Below are positions 40,836 through 51,500 of a DNA stretch of 64,000 bases, one piece after another (positions within the stretch are counted from its first letter, which is position 1; the number at the start of each line of letters is the position of its first letter). The notes under the pieces are model-generated. The model saw only the letters and a list, made by a program, of their open reading frames with translations. It searched no databases and was not told where the DNA came from. This stretch comes from Saccharomycopsis malanga (Eukaryota; Ascomycota; Saccharomycetes; Ascoideales; Saccharomycopsidaceae), in NCBI GenBank assembly GCA_004014935.1, contig CP025321.1:930001-994000 (forward strand). Direction: 5' to 3'. Both the position numbers and the translations under genes were made by a program.

Positions 40836-42281
40836 CTAATAAAGATAAAGACTATCGACGCAACCAAAACCTGCAGCGACGCCGCCTTCATTACTGGTGC
40901 TAAACTTGGATCTCAACAAGTAGCCACCGGTTTTGTTTGAGAGAATTTCGCCAGTGGAGCTGTTCCAGACGACAGTTCCGAATATCCCCAATTCGCTTAC
41001 CACGTCTTGGCGGTATACTTTCCCTTGACGAATGATCAAGTTTCTATGGCTAGGAGGCACAATCATATCCATCAAAATGTAAGCATTCCACTGGCTTTCA
41101 GGAATAGACAGTAAGAACTTTGGAATATCTTGTTTGTAGATATTGTTGCCACCGCCTTCACGTTGTGGCTTGAGGACATAACGATCTGGGTTTTCAAAGG
41201 CCAACATTTTGGCCTTTTTCCCAGCCTCAGAGTCATCTAAGGGAAGAATGGTTACAAAAGTGCGCATGAGGGACTCTATTTCCGATTGAGAAAGATAGTT
41301 TTGCAAAAGACAGTCATCTGTTAAGAGCTGCTGGATTTTTTTAGATCCACTGAGCTGAGACAACAAAGTAGGACATTTGATGGCTTTGCTGACTTCCAAA
41401 TTGAGTCTGGTTGTCCAGTCTTGTTCGGAAGCATAGTCAGCAGGGCCATATCCAGTACGGTAATACACTACGGAGATCTCATCGCCTGTAGGAACATGGC
41501 GTAGTATTTTTGTTACTGGGTCTACCAGAGTGACGTCAGGAACGTTTGCAAGAGTTACTCTCTGAGACCTGATACCAAACTGCTCTAGCAAACAGTACTC
41601 CAAATGCCTTTGATCAAAAACGTTTCTTTCGTTTTCCTGGACTACAAAAAGAACAATAGAAGTAGTCTTCTTTTCACCATGATACAATGCTACGGCATCT
41701 GCTAATCCCTCGGCTAATTTCAGACTAGATTCGGTCCCAGCAAGCTCCGAGTCCTTGTAATGCTGCTCAGAAGTGCCAGTGCTGCTATATGCACCGACTT
41801 TGTTCAAATACTTGTGCAAGGCAGCGACCTTGGGAGAAAGCCCGCCAAACGACACGGAAATCGCATTATATTCAATCTGTTTGATTCGATTGGTGATCTG
41901 GTCCAACATATAATCACTTCGTACAAGTCCCAACGCTAATGGCTGGCTTATACCTTGTGTTTTTGCTTTCTTATAGGTGTCCCAGAGCTTACCAGTGAAG
42001 TCTCGGTCAAGATCAATGAGCTCAGAAATTATCGATTCTAGCCATGTCTCATCACTGGCAACCTTGGCATACAACTTGTTGAAAGCCGGCTGGACCTCCA
42101 AAGCAGAATCAAGGCCATCTTTCGGAAAAGGAGTGGGAAATAGCGTCACTGGAGCATGATCAGTGTTGTAGGGTTCGAATCCCGAAGGATACATCACTAA
42201 CCCATTCGCTAAAGACCAATGGAGAGCTTTTTCCACAGCATCTGCCTGTGCCACGTCATCAAGCTTTGGGAATTGCTTCAT
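40836..42281 (-). CDS. GSH2: Glutathione synthetase
   Basis: 481-aa ATP-grasp enzyme that adds glycine to gamma-glutamylcysteine, the last step of glutathione synthesis. Motifs: NGLVMYPSGFEPYNTDHAPVTLFPTPFP near the N-terminus, EYNAISVSFGGLSPKV in the substrate-binding part, VYYRTGYGPADY, the ATP-grasp glycine-rich lid VLKPQREGGGNNIYKQDIPKFL, and the conserved C-terminus GGYLLRSKFSTSNEGGVAAGFGCVDS. The length matches yeast Gsh2 (491 aa). No targeting signal is seen, so it is cytosolic. A CACGTG site and a tatataaa box lie about 85-110 bp upstream, consistent with Cbf1-type sulphur control, which is inference. Confidence 0.95.
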   Translation of the reverse strand: MKQFPKLDDVAQADAVEKALHWSLANGLVMYPSGFEPYNTDHAPVTLFPTPFPKDGLDSALEVQPAFNKLYAKVASDETWLESIISELIDLDRDFTGKLWDTYKKAKTQGISQPLALGLVRSDYMLDQITNRIKQIEYNAISVSFGGLSPKVAALHKYLNKVGAYSSTGTSEQHYKDSELAGTESSLKLAEGLADAVALYHGEKKTTSIVLFVVQENERNVFDQRHLEYCLLEQFGIRSQRVTLANVPDVTLVDPVTKILRHVPTGDEISVVYYRTGYGPADYASEQDWTTRLNLEVSKAIKCPTLLSQLSGSKKIQQLLTDDCLLQNYLSQSEIESLMRTFVTILPLDDSEAGKKAKMLAFENPDRYVLKPQREGGGNNIYKQDIPKFLLSIPESQWNAYILMDMIVPPSHRNLIIRQGKVYRQDVVSELGIFGTVVWNSSTGEILSNKTGGYLLRSKFSTSNEGGVAAGFGCVDSLYLY

Positions 42282-42387
42282 TGAAATTGATAATATCGGA
42301 TTTTGTCACCAATTATTCATAGTATTGTATATTACTAACACTTCCTATCATGGTTTGAACTGATATAGCGCAATACTTCCCCGAACT

Positions 42388-42393
42388 CACGTG
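42388..42393. promoter_or_regulatory. CACGTG site upstream of GSH2
   Basis: CTCACGTG occurs 107 bp before the GSH2 start, with the TATA-like gatatataaatt immediately beside it. Cbf1 is known to bind RTCACRTG and to act on sulphur and glutathione genes in yeast; the assignment here is inferred. Confidence 0.45.
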
Positions 42394-42452
42394 CGATATA
42401 TAAATTAGAGGGTAATTGGAGAAGCCAATTTAGGAGGAGTGTAACCATACTA

Positions 42453-42487
42453 AATCACTATATATATATATAGTATATAGTGATTTG
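42453..42487. repeat. Perfect inverted repeat (hairpin)
   Basis: aaatcactatatat is answered by atatagtgattt across a short AT spacer, giving a near-perfect palindrome of about 34 bp. It lies about 170 bp upstream of GSH2. It could be a cruciform-prone site or the end of a small terminal-inverted-repeat element, but no second copy or target duplication was identified. Confidence 0.7.
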
Positions 42488-42963
42488 AGGTTTGTTCTGT
42501 AAATTATGATGGTTCATAGTAATGCTTCATGTAAATATTATAATGCACTGATGGATTTTCAGGATCAATAAGTGTTGAAAAGTAAATTTTCTAGAATTAT
42601 TTGTCTCATTTATTGTTCAATAAAGGTAGGCGAATTACAATTTGGATATTGACATTTTTAAATATCGAAGTTTTAAAATACCACAGTACTAGCTCAGAGT
42701 ACCATTCGAATATTTTGCTACAAGCAAAAGTGGTGGGGTTGTTTTGGGACTTTATTGAAATTATTTAAGTCTTATATGTTTATATTATACTTGTCTATTG
42801 CTTTAATATACCTCCCTCTGTAGACTCTAAAAACCCAGTTGTCTAATGAAATATTTTATTGTTTTTGAGCGAAGGAATTGTGAAAAGAAGTGTACTATGA
42901 TTTTTGTTCATAAGAATACTTAGTGAATATGATAGACTATTTTATTCAACGAAGATTCATGTC

Positions 42964-43145
42964 AGCCACTGGGAAGGATAGTTCAACGACTAGTATTCCT
43001 GGAAAAGAAAAAAAAAAGCTTAACAATGGTTAACGTTCTATACTCGTAACTCGCTACTTTCATGATGTTGAACAGGAAAATGTTACTATCTGAAATACAA
43101 CCTACACCAAAATTTAGTGCTTACATTCTCTTTCATTAAATAAAA
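42964..43145 (+). mobile_element. Family A SINE-like element, decayed
   Basis: 'gccactgggaaggatagttc', 'gactagtattcctggaaaag', a box-B-like 'gttctatactcgtaactcgc', then 'actatctgaaatacaacctac' and 'atttagtgcttac' follow the Family A order with many changes. The 3' third is missing. Confidence 0.65.
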
Positions 43146-43384
43146 AATTATGACAAAAAGGATGATATATCTGAACTAATCATAAATGTGGTTTTTTTTT
43201 CTGATATTATCTATTATTATCCACGGCACTACTGATCTCATAGACAAATCAATTCAACGAGTAGTATCCCTCATAGATTAGCCAATACCTTTTTTATTGC
43301 TACTCATATACTTTGAAAAAAATGGGTTCATAAACTGCCAAAACATACTCTCGAAAAGTATATATATTTTCATTTTTTTAACTA

Positions 43385-44345
43385 AAATATGTCTATATGC
43401 CTTACTATTGCCAAGTGGCCAAGTTGGTTGAGCCATCATGCGCCACCATGCACCACGCAAAACAAGTGTGGCGTCCCTCACTTTGGGTTTTGGGACTCGA
43501 TTCCCGCTCTTGACGTTTTGGAGTAGTCAACGAATGTTTTATTGAATTGGATTAGTCTTATCCTGATTATTTTGATTTAAAAAATTACACCCCAATATTT
43601 TGAATTTTTTCCTATATTATAGTATTATTTATAATAAATATTAGTTAAGTTTTGCAGAAATATTCGATGAAACGGAATCTTGACAATTTTGACAAAAAGT
43701 TGGTTCTTTTAAATCATAAAAAAAATTACATTTCTATACTCTTCAAATCTTAAAGTTTTATATCATGTACTTTGATTTGACATGTGACTTTTATACATCA
43801 TTTAATAATGAGAAGGTGTCATTTTGCCGAAAATAACACATAATTTGTTGAAAATCATGTTTTTCACCTCCCAGGAAAACTTTCTTTATTTCTTGACATT
43901 ACTACATAGTTTTGGATTTCTTTCAGTTTTATTTATGCTTGCGTCAAAAATTTGAATGAGGTTTTATCCCAAAGAAACGCGTATTTCAAGAGCTAAAAAA
44001 AGTATGATTTATTATAGGTTCTCAGAGAGCTTATAATTGATAACAATCATGAGTAATTGTGAAAGTAGCATATTTTAGCTTCCGAAATACATTCAATAAT
44101 TTATGGGGCTCTTTAAAGCGTAATGTGTTTATTAATAAGCTTTATATCTCGGTTCAGGGAAGTCCGTTTTATTACTATTTTATTACTATTCAAGTTAAAG
44201 TTGCAAATGGCTTAACACTAATTTGGCTTTCGATTTTTGCTTTTCTACTGTTCAAGTTTCTGGTCTGCTTTATTGCATTATTAAAAAAGTTATATTGTTA
44301 AAAGCGTAAATTAAGATTGAAGTCGTAACCAATAATAAATGTCAA
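43385..44345 (+). mobile_element. Family B tRNA-headed element, copy 2 (~0.95 kb, no ORF)
   Basis: Box A TGGCCAAGTTGG at 43416-43427 and a box-B-like GGGACTCGATTCCC at 43492-43505. The latter could also form a T arm with GGGA/TCCC pairing. Between them lies a variable hairpin. The body aligns by eye with 2100-3120 over its whole length, for example 'cttatcctgattattttgat', 'gcgtaatgtgtttattaata', 'agctttatatctcggttcag' and 'ttctggtctgctttattgca'. It contains one 80-codon ORF with no recognisable homology. This copy has the best-preserved tRNA-like head. Confidence 0.78.
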
Positions 44346-44434
44346 TTAATTTTTCGCCATTGACCAGTTTTTGTTGTTTATACTTTAGTATATGATACTT
44401 TAGTATATGGTGTATTATTATTTCAATCAAGCCA

Positions 44435-44765
44435 CTGTGCCGGATGGCACAGTGGTTAGTACTCTCGGAGAAGAGAAAAAAGACCTAGCAGGCTCAAAGG
44501 GTTAATTCCCGACTACGAACAGATTTACTATGCTGACTTTCTTTATAGACAAGTGCAACTGTCACGACCTAGACCAAAGTCTAGTGCTTACTTTCAACCA
44601 GTTGGGCGAGAAGATTATAATATATAAGATTATGATCAGATTATGATCAACAGGACACTATTGGGTCTTCTCCGCTGGATTTTACCAAATCCCTTTAGAC
44701 ATGGCACGTATATAAATTGATATGTACTGGGCTCGAAATATAAAATGTTATTAAAATTTAAAATT
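44435..44765 (+). mobile_element. Family A SINE-like element, near full length
   Basis: Head 'ggatggcacagtggttagt' (box A region), 'ctcggagaagagaaaaaagac', a box-B remnant 'gggttaattcccgac', body 'acaagtgcaactgtc' and 'ctagaccaaagtctagtgc', 'ttcaaccagttggg', then 'ctggattttaccaaatccc', 'tttagacatggcacgtatat' and tail 'tgatatgtactgggctcg'. It lies about 100 bp after the Family B copy and about 210 bp before the LIM-GEF start codon. Confidence 0.85.
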
Positions 44766-44978
44766 TACATAAACTGATGTAGGGCCACTGGGCCGTATGG
44801 CTCACAGCGGATATACGACCACATTGATAATAACCAACAATATTCGCTCCTAAGAAAAGGATCTGATATCTCAGGCGGTTAATAGCCCGCGCATGTTAGA
44901 GGAAGCAGAAAGCATGCTTTGCAGTAATGGTGATGTACGAAGCAAGATGGGCGAAACGATCTAAACGACAAGGTGGCA

Positions 44979-47132
44979 ATGGACAGCAAAACAACAGTAT
45001 CGGCGTCCTCGATGCCTTTTGTGAGGTATAACAGTGCACACAGCAGTTCGACAGGCGATCTTCCTGGGTCGGTGAGAGACAGCACTGTGTCCTTGGTGAG
45101 TCTTCCAGTGAGCAGGCGGTATCCGCGGGCTGTCCAGGTGTCTGCTCAGCTAAGGAATGGGAAAGAGACTTATTTTGATGGAGCCAAAGCAGAGGAATCT
45201 GAGGAGAGCAACGATGTCAAGCTTCCCGACGAGGTGATCAAACTATTTGAGGAAAAGTACCAGATCAACGTGTCTTTGAATGGTTTGTATGCGAGTGGTG
45301 GGGCTAGTGTAGTGAATGATCTTGTAGAATATACAAACCGTTATTTTGGGCGTATTGAAAACTCTCTCACGGTTTTCAAGTTTTGCTGTTTGGCTCGCCA
45401 GAAGCACAAGACCCTTGAGGTGATTGGTCTTTTGATATGCGACATTGAACAGATCTACAACATCACAGAGTACTTTTGTTTCCTTACTCAGGATTACGAG
45501 GAAACGTTCCATAGACAGGTCATTGGGCTTGATGACGATGCTCACAAGATCTCCAAGGTCGTCAACCGTATGTTGAAATACTCCATCTTGCCTCCCATAG
45601 ATTCCAAATTCATCAAACAGGATGTATATTCTGTGGCTGAGGACATGTCCTCGGTGGTTCTAGAACTCATTTCGTATCTTATTCAGCGGCTTCTAGTCTT
45701 CACGTCTTTGAAACACAATAAAAGCTTGTTGAAAAGCTTGACTGATGCTTTGAAAAGCGCAGATCTACATAGGAAAACAAACTTTGAAATAACCCAGAAA
45801 CTAGAACAATGGCTTTTGGAAAACTCCACTTGTTCGCGATGCAACAAGGACATCTTCATCCAGCCCTGTATCCAGGAGCTTCAGACAAGGAAAAAATGGC
45901 ATATGAATTGCTGTGTTTGTTCTGTTTGCAACGAACAGCTTTTCCCAGATTCCCTAATGTATGCTGTTTTAGAACAGTCAGACACCATCAAGTGTTCTAG
46001 TTGCAATTTTGCAGACCAAGAAAACCAAGCCTTGGTGTTCAATCAGTTTTCTCGTATTTCCCTCAAGCAGCAGTGCGTGTCATTGTTGAAAATGAAAATG
46101 CTCGCTACTGTCCAGGAGTTGGAAGATGACAATTATGGCTATATATGCCAGGAATGGATCAAGTATTGGAGAATGGATGCCGAGGACTTGCAAAAATACG
46201 ACCGTAACACTCAGAAAGCCCAGTCTGCTATATTTGAATTGATCCACCGACAGCAGTTTTTTGTAGATACTGCTGCGGATTTCTTGAAAATGGGCGAAAA
46301 GTTTTTGATTGATGCCCGTGACAGACCAGACGAACTCGACTACAAGCTTTACGACATCATATTCAAGCCTGTGAAAGAGTTGCGGAAGATACACAAAAGA
46401 CTCTTGTTGTCACCAATGACCAGATTTCTCTCAGACCAAGGCATGGTTATCAAAAACCAGATCTTCAAACTCTACTTGAACTGGATCAACAAGTCCTACT
46501 ATGCATACGAAGAGTATCTTGTCAAGTTGGCAGAATCAGAGCTTTTACAGGACCTAGATAAGATGAAAGAAGTTCCACATTTACAAAACTGGATCAAGGA
46601 CCAAAAGTCTGCCAAGTTGGAAAAACTTCTTTCCGGCGAGTTTTATTACCAAATCATTCAAACTAAAGAAATATTCAAAAGCTTGGAAAAATACATGGAC
46701 CAGCATGATCCGGAAAACAATATTGTGTTCCAGACCTCAATGTTGATCGACAAGTACAGTTACCAGCTCCATGCGGTTCTCGACCGTGCTGTGACTCGCG
46801 CGTATATCAGTAGAATCCAGAATCTCGAGGTGAAACGCTCAGATGTCCACTACAAAAAACATGCCTTTGTAAAGTATAAAAGTAAAGTAACAAATGAAGT
46901 TGTCGATTGCTGTTTGATTCTTCTAAACATGTGTCTAGTAATCACAAAGTTGTCTCTTGCTGATGCAACTTTCATCAAGTTTGCACCCCTCATTTATGTC
47001 GACAACTTGGAATATGAACGCATTGACGCCAAGTTGTTCATCTCAGACAAAACCAAAAAGGACTTGGAACCCTACAAGGTGCATTTCAGGTCCCAGGACG
47101 ATGCTATAAACTGGATTACCATTAACATGTGA
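44979..47132 (+). CDS. Predicted RhoGEF with LIM, DH and PH-like domains
   Basis: 717 aa. The N-terminal 85 residues are Ser/Arg-rich. A conserved helical block spans about 90-280. A LIM-type zinc domain (about 284-345) has CSRCNKDIFIQPCIQ, KKWHMNCCVCSVCNEQLF and CSSC ligands. At about 405-600 a helical domain fits a Dbl-homology domain: QKAQSAIFELIHRQQFFVDTAADFLKMGEKFL resembles the first conserved DH helix, and a NQIFKLYLNWINKSYYAYEEYLVKLAE segment follows. A PH-like end (about 610-717) closes with DAINWITINM. The CNH domain of Rom1/2-type RhoGEFs is absent. I know of no S. cerevisiae protein with exactly this layout. Function is predicted as activation of a Rho GTPase. Start: the ATG at 44979; a GTG two codons upstream is in frame. 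Confidence 0.6.
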   Translation: MDSKTTVSASSMPFVRYNSAHSSSTGDLPGSVRDSTVSLVSLPVSRRYPRAVQVSAQLRNGKETYFDGAKAEESEESNDVKLPDEVIKLFEEKYQINVSLNGLYASGGASVVNDLVEYTNRYFGRIENSLTVFKFCCLARQKHKTLEVIGLLICDIEQIYNITEYFCFLTQDYEETFHRQVIGLDDDAHKISKVVNRMLKYSILPPIDSKFIKQDVYSVAEDMSSVVLELISYLIQRLLVFTSLKHNKSLLKSLTDALKSADLHRKTNFEITQKLEQWLLENSTCSRCNKDIFIQPCIQELQTRKKWHMNCCVCSVCNEQLFPDSLMYAVLEQSDTIKCSSCNFADQENQALVFNQFSRISLKQQCVSLLKMKMLATVQELEDDNYGYICQEWIKYWRMDAEDLQKYDRNTQKAQSAIFELIHRQQFFVDTAADFLKMGEKFLIDARDRPDELDYKLYDIIFKPVKELRKIHKRLLLSPMTRFLSDQGMVIKNQIFKLYLNWINKSYYAYEEYLVKLAESELLQDLDKMKEVPHLQNWIKDQKSAKLEKLLSGEFYYQIIQTKEIFKSLEKYMDQHDPENNIVFQTSMLIDKYSYQLHAVLDRAVTRAYISRIQNLEVKRSDVHYKKHAFVKYKSKVTNEVVDCCLILLNMCLVITKLSLADATFIKFAPLIYVDNLEYERIDAKLFISDKTKKDLEPYKVHFRSQDDAINWITINM

Positions 47133-47464
47133 CACAAGGAGACCTCACCTCCTTTGTATTATATTATTATTACTGTTTTTTATTTGTTTACCCATAGAGA
47201 TGATTTTTTAATAATCAGTTTTGAGCTTTGTAAGTTGTAAATGTGTTTTCAAATGTTGTTGACGATTATGGTTGTGTTTTTGAGTGATAGTGGATATTAA
47301 TATTATAGCTTTTTAATAAATGAGTCGAGCACTTGAAAAACAAGAAGAGTGACAAGAAGAAGAAAATGGATGATATAGAAAGAATGGATAGTAGGTTATT
47401 TTGTAAGCCGTATATATAATTACTGGATTTTCTTTTCAAAATTTAGTTGTTCTAATTCAAAAAC

Positions 47465-47680
47465 TTTGACTTTTTGAACGTGATTCCACAGGCAAGTGCA
47501 ACTATCTGAAATACGACCTAGACAAAAGTCTAGTGCCTATTTTCAACCAATTGGGTGATAAGACTGTGATCAATGAACGTTTATTGAGTTTCCCCCTCTG
47601 GGTTTTACCAAGTCTTTTTAGACATGCATACGAATTTGATAGGTGCTGGGCTAGAATTATAAGATTATTACAACACTTTG
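47465..47680 (+). mobile_element. Family A SINE-like element, 5'-truncated
   Basis: Starts in mid-body (gaacgtgattccacaggcaa) and keeps 'gtgcaactatctgaaatacg', 'cctagacaaaagtctagtgc', 'ttcaaccaattggg', 'ccctctgggttttaccaagt' and the tail 'aggtgctgggctagaattat'. The missing head with a good 3' end is the pattern expected of incomplete target-primed reverse transcription. Confidence 0.8.
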
Positions 47681-48129
47681 ATCTTGTAATTTGTTTTATT
47701 TTGATACTCACTTGAATTGGTGTTTATCTGTGAAGCTTTAACTGTGTAAATATTAATTCTGTTTTCTCCTGTACTAGGGTGGAAATGAATCTAGGCATTT
47801 TCTTTAGGTATTTGCATTCCAGAGAATAACAACTGTTACTAATAATACTCTCAATATTGCTTTAAATTTACATCGACTTTTTTGGTATTGTATAATTTCA
47901 TTAAAACATATTAAAAGAGCATTCAATGAGTAAGTTAGAGCTCAAAATTGATTTCGTGCCATATTTCTTTTCAGACTTGAGTTTCTTATCTTGGTCCAGA
48001 TAATACTACTTGTGTTGAAAATCCAGCGACCTTTTTCAAATAGGAGAGCAAAGCTTGAGCTGTGGCCTAATATTTACTAATAGTTGTTAAATATATACCA
48101 ATTATTATGAAATACTAAAAATATACTGA

Positions 48130-48365
48130 CAAATATTGAATATTTATCAAATATGTACTGCATCTATCAAATATGTACTAACAACTATTTATACTTATCA
48201 ACTATGTGCTAAAACGACTAACTTTTTATCAAATATGTACCAACAACTATTTATATTCAAACATGTACTAACGACTATCAAATATGTACTAACGACTATT
48301 TATGTACTGACAACTACTCACTATTTACCAAATATGTACAATTGCCATACAATACACTAACAACT
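48130..48365. repeat. Degenerate minisatellite of 'tatcaaatatgtactaacaac' type
   Basis: Irregular repeats of tcaaatatgtac and taacaactattta with 25-35 bp spacing, eight or so copies. It is about 180 bp upstream of the myosin start, so it borders the promoter. Confidence 0.75.
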
Positions 48366-48442
48366 ATTCATGACAATTCAATATACCATAAATACAAATC
48401 ACCACCAAATATACCCGCCATAGCCACCCATGTGAAGGACTG

Positions 48443-48448
48443 CACGTG
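48443..48448. promoter_or_regulatory. CACGTG site upstream of the myosin gene
   Basis: TGCACGTGAT lies 99 bp before the myosin-I ATG; read on the other strand it is ATCACGTG, as at the GGPPS and Derlin promoters. Position and core match support a bHLH (Cbf1-type) site, inferred only. Confidence 0.4.
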
Positions 48449-48541
48449 ATCAATATTTCAACTATTAGACAGATGTTCGTTTGGCGATATTGATGATTAA
48501 AACAGTTAGTGGCGCCTTGAAATAGAGAAAGCAGTTATACA

Positions 48542-51500
48542 ATGGCGATTGTTAAGAGAACAGGAAGAACGAAGCGTGCGGAGCCGCAGAAAAAGGGCGG
48601 CAAAGGCAAGATTGAAAAGGCACATTTTGATACGAGCAAGAAGAAAGAGGTGGGGTTAGCTGATTTGACATTGTTGAAGAACATCACGGACAATGATATC
48701 AATCAAAACTTGATGCAGCGGTTCAAAGCGGGCATCATATATACGTTTATAGGGCCTGTTTTGATATCCATCAATCCGTTCAAGGATTTGGGCATATATA
48801 CGGATCAGGTGTTAAATCTGTATGTAGGCAAGAACCGGTTGGAGGTTTCGCCACATGTGTTTGCTATTGCCGAGTCGATGTTCTACAATCTCAAGTCGTA
48901 TAACGAGAGCCAGTGTGTTATCATTTCCGGGGAATCCGGGGCTGGCAAGACAGAGGCAGCAAAGAGAATAATGCAGTACATTTCCGCCGTGTCCGGGGGA
49001 GCCAACACCGATTCGATTCAGCAGATCAAAGACATGGTTTTGGCCACAAACCCAATCATGGAGTCGTTTGGCAATGCAAAGACATTACGTAATGACAATT
49101 CGTCTCGGTTTGGCAAGTATCTTGAGATCAATTTCAACCACAACTCGGAGCCCGTGTCTGGCAATATCACCAACTACTTGTTGGAGAAAAACCGCGTGGT
49201 GTCGCAGATTGCCAATGAGCGGAATTTCCACATCTTTTACCAGGTGACAAAGAGCTGTCCTGAAAGCTACAGAAGCCAGTATGGGATCCAAGGTCCTGAA
49301 GCTTACAGATATACCAAGACGTGCACCACTGTGAGCTCCATTGATGACGCGAAAGAGTTCCTGGACACTGTGCAGGCCATGGCTACCATTGGGTTGAGCC
49401 AGACAGAGCAGGACGAGATTTTTCGGGTTTTGGCAGCCATTCTTTGGATTGGAAACATTTCATTCCGGTTCAATCAGGAGGAGAATGCAGAGGTTGCAGA
49501 CACGTCTGTGACGGACTTTGTTGCCTACTTGTTAGGTGTGGACAGCGACTTGTTGATCAAATCAATCATTGAACGAACAATGGAAACACCAGGAAGAGGC
49601 GCAGAGACGTTTCATATCCCGTTGAATATCACACAGGCTACAGCTGTAAGAGACGCATTGGCCAAGGGAATATACAGTAATCTCTTTGATTGGTTGGTTG
49701 ACCGCATCAACCAGTCACTCAATACGTTGAACCAGCCAAAGTCCAAGTCAATTGGTATTTTGGACATTTATGGCTTTGAAATCTTTGAGCACAACTCGTT
49801 TGAACAGTTATGCATTAATTACGTCAACGAAAAGCTCCAGCAGATCTTCATTGAGTTGACGTTGAAAGCAGAACAGGAGGAGTACGTCCGGGAGCAGATT
49901 GAATGGAAACCAATTGATTATTTCAACAACAAGATTGTATGTGATTTGATAGAAAACACTCGTCCTGTTGGTATATTTGCAGCCTTGAATGATGCCTGTG
50001 CCACAGCACATGCTGATTCCGGAGCAGCTGACGCGTCTTTCAGCCAACGGTTGAACATGGTGGCTTCAAACAAACATTTTGAGTTGCGATCAAGCAAGTT
50101 TGTTATCAAACATTATGCTGGTGATGTTGACTACGAGGTGGCCAATATGACCGACAAAAACAAGGACCAGTTGTTGAGAGACTTGAGACATTTGATTGAC
50201 ACTTCCCAAAACGGATTCTTGTCCAAAACTTTGTTTGGACCAGCGTACCAGCCGCAGGTCAACAAAAGAGGAAAGCCTACTACTGCAAGTGACAAAATCA
50301 AACGTTCGGCAAACTTGTTGGTGGAAACTTTATCACAAGCCACACCTTCGTACATCCGGACTATCAAACCGAACCAGAGAAGAGGACCTTTGGAATACGA
50401 TGAGAAACAAGTGTTGCATCAGATCAAATATCTTGGTTTGAAAGAAAACGTTCGTATTAGACGTGCAGGCTTTGCTTACAGAACCACTTTTGAAAAGTTT
50501 GCCGAGCGGTTTTATTTGTTGTCGCCAAAATGTTCGTATGCTGGCGATTACATCTGGGAAGGAGACGCACAAGGTGCTTGTGTGCAAATCTTGCAAGACG
50601 CTGCCATCCCTGAATCAGAATACCAATTGGGTGTCACCAAGATTTTTGTCAAGTCGCCCGAAACCTTGTTTGCATTGGAGACAATGAAAGACAAGTATTG
50701 GCACAACATGGCAGCCAAGATCCAGCGTGCTTGGCGCCGATACTGGAAACGCAAGGTCCAGGCAGCTGTCACTTTCCAAAGATTATGGAGAGAACGCAAA
50801 AGTGGTAACAAGTATGAACAGTTGAGAGACTATGGAACCACTCTCTTGGGATCCAGAAAACAAAGAAGATCCATGTCTGTTTTGGGATCCAGACAGTTTT
50901 TGGGTGACTATCTAGCTTGTAACGACTATTCTGGATTGGGAAAAGTAATCGTCAGACAAACCGGTATCAATGAAAAAGTGGTTTTTTCCATTAGAGGTGA
51001 ATTGCTACATGCCAAGTTTGGCAGATCATCCATGAGACTTGCCAGAATATTCATTATAACAAATAGTAATTTCTTCATCATCGAGGAAGCGGTCGTAGAA
51101 AATCAAGTCAAATATATGAAAGAACATTCCATCGCCGTTTCTAATATAGGTGCTGTCAGTATGACCAACTTGCAAGACGATTGGATCGCCTTAAACTTGA
51201 CACAGTCCTCTTCTCCTGATTACCTTATCAACTGTGTTTTTAAAACAGAGTTGGTGACCCACTTGAAGAAGCTCAACAGCAGTCTCCGGGTCAACATTGG
51301 GCCTCTTATTGAGTATAAGAAAAAAGCCGGCAACAAGTACCATAAAATCAAATGCCAAGTCAACCCTAACGCCCCTGCTAATTACGACATCTACAAGTCT
51401 GGCACCATTTCCGTAAGACAAGGTCTCCCTCCGAACTCTGTTTCCAAAAAACAGCCAAAGGGTAAACCTAGAAACGTTAAGTATCCTTACAAAACTAGAC

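Larger units (their letters stand above)
42282..44978. other. 2.7-kb repeat nest between GSH2 and the LIM-GEF gene
   Basis: Divergent promoters at either end. Between them are a hairpin (42453-42487), AT-rich unique DNA, a Family A copy (42964-43145), a Family B element (43385-44345) and a near-full Family A element (44435-44765). Confidence 0.65.
47133..48541. other. Spacer between LIM-GEF and myosin genes
   Basis: Contains the LIM-GEF 3' flank, a 5'-truncated Family A element (47465-47680), AT-rich unique DNA, a degenerate tandem array (48130-48365) and the myosin promoter with a CACGTG site. No gene recognised. Confidence 0.55.

Noticed and set aside
42165-42185. GGTTCGAATCCCG, a perfect box B
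   Set aside because: Lies within the GSH2 coding sequence (the GFEPYN codons); no tRNA around it.
44059-44301. 80-codon ORF inside a Family B element
   Set aside because: Not conserved in the other two Family B copies and without any recognisable motif.
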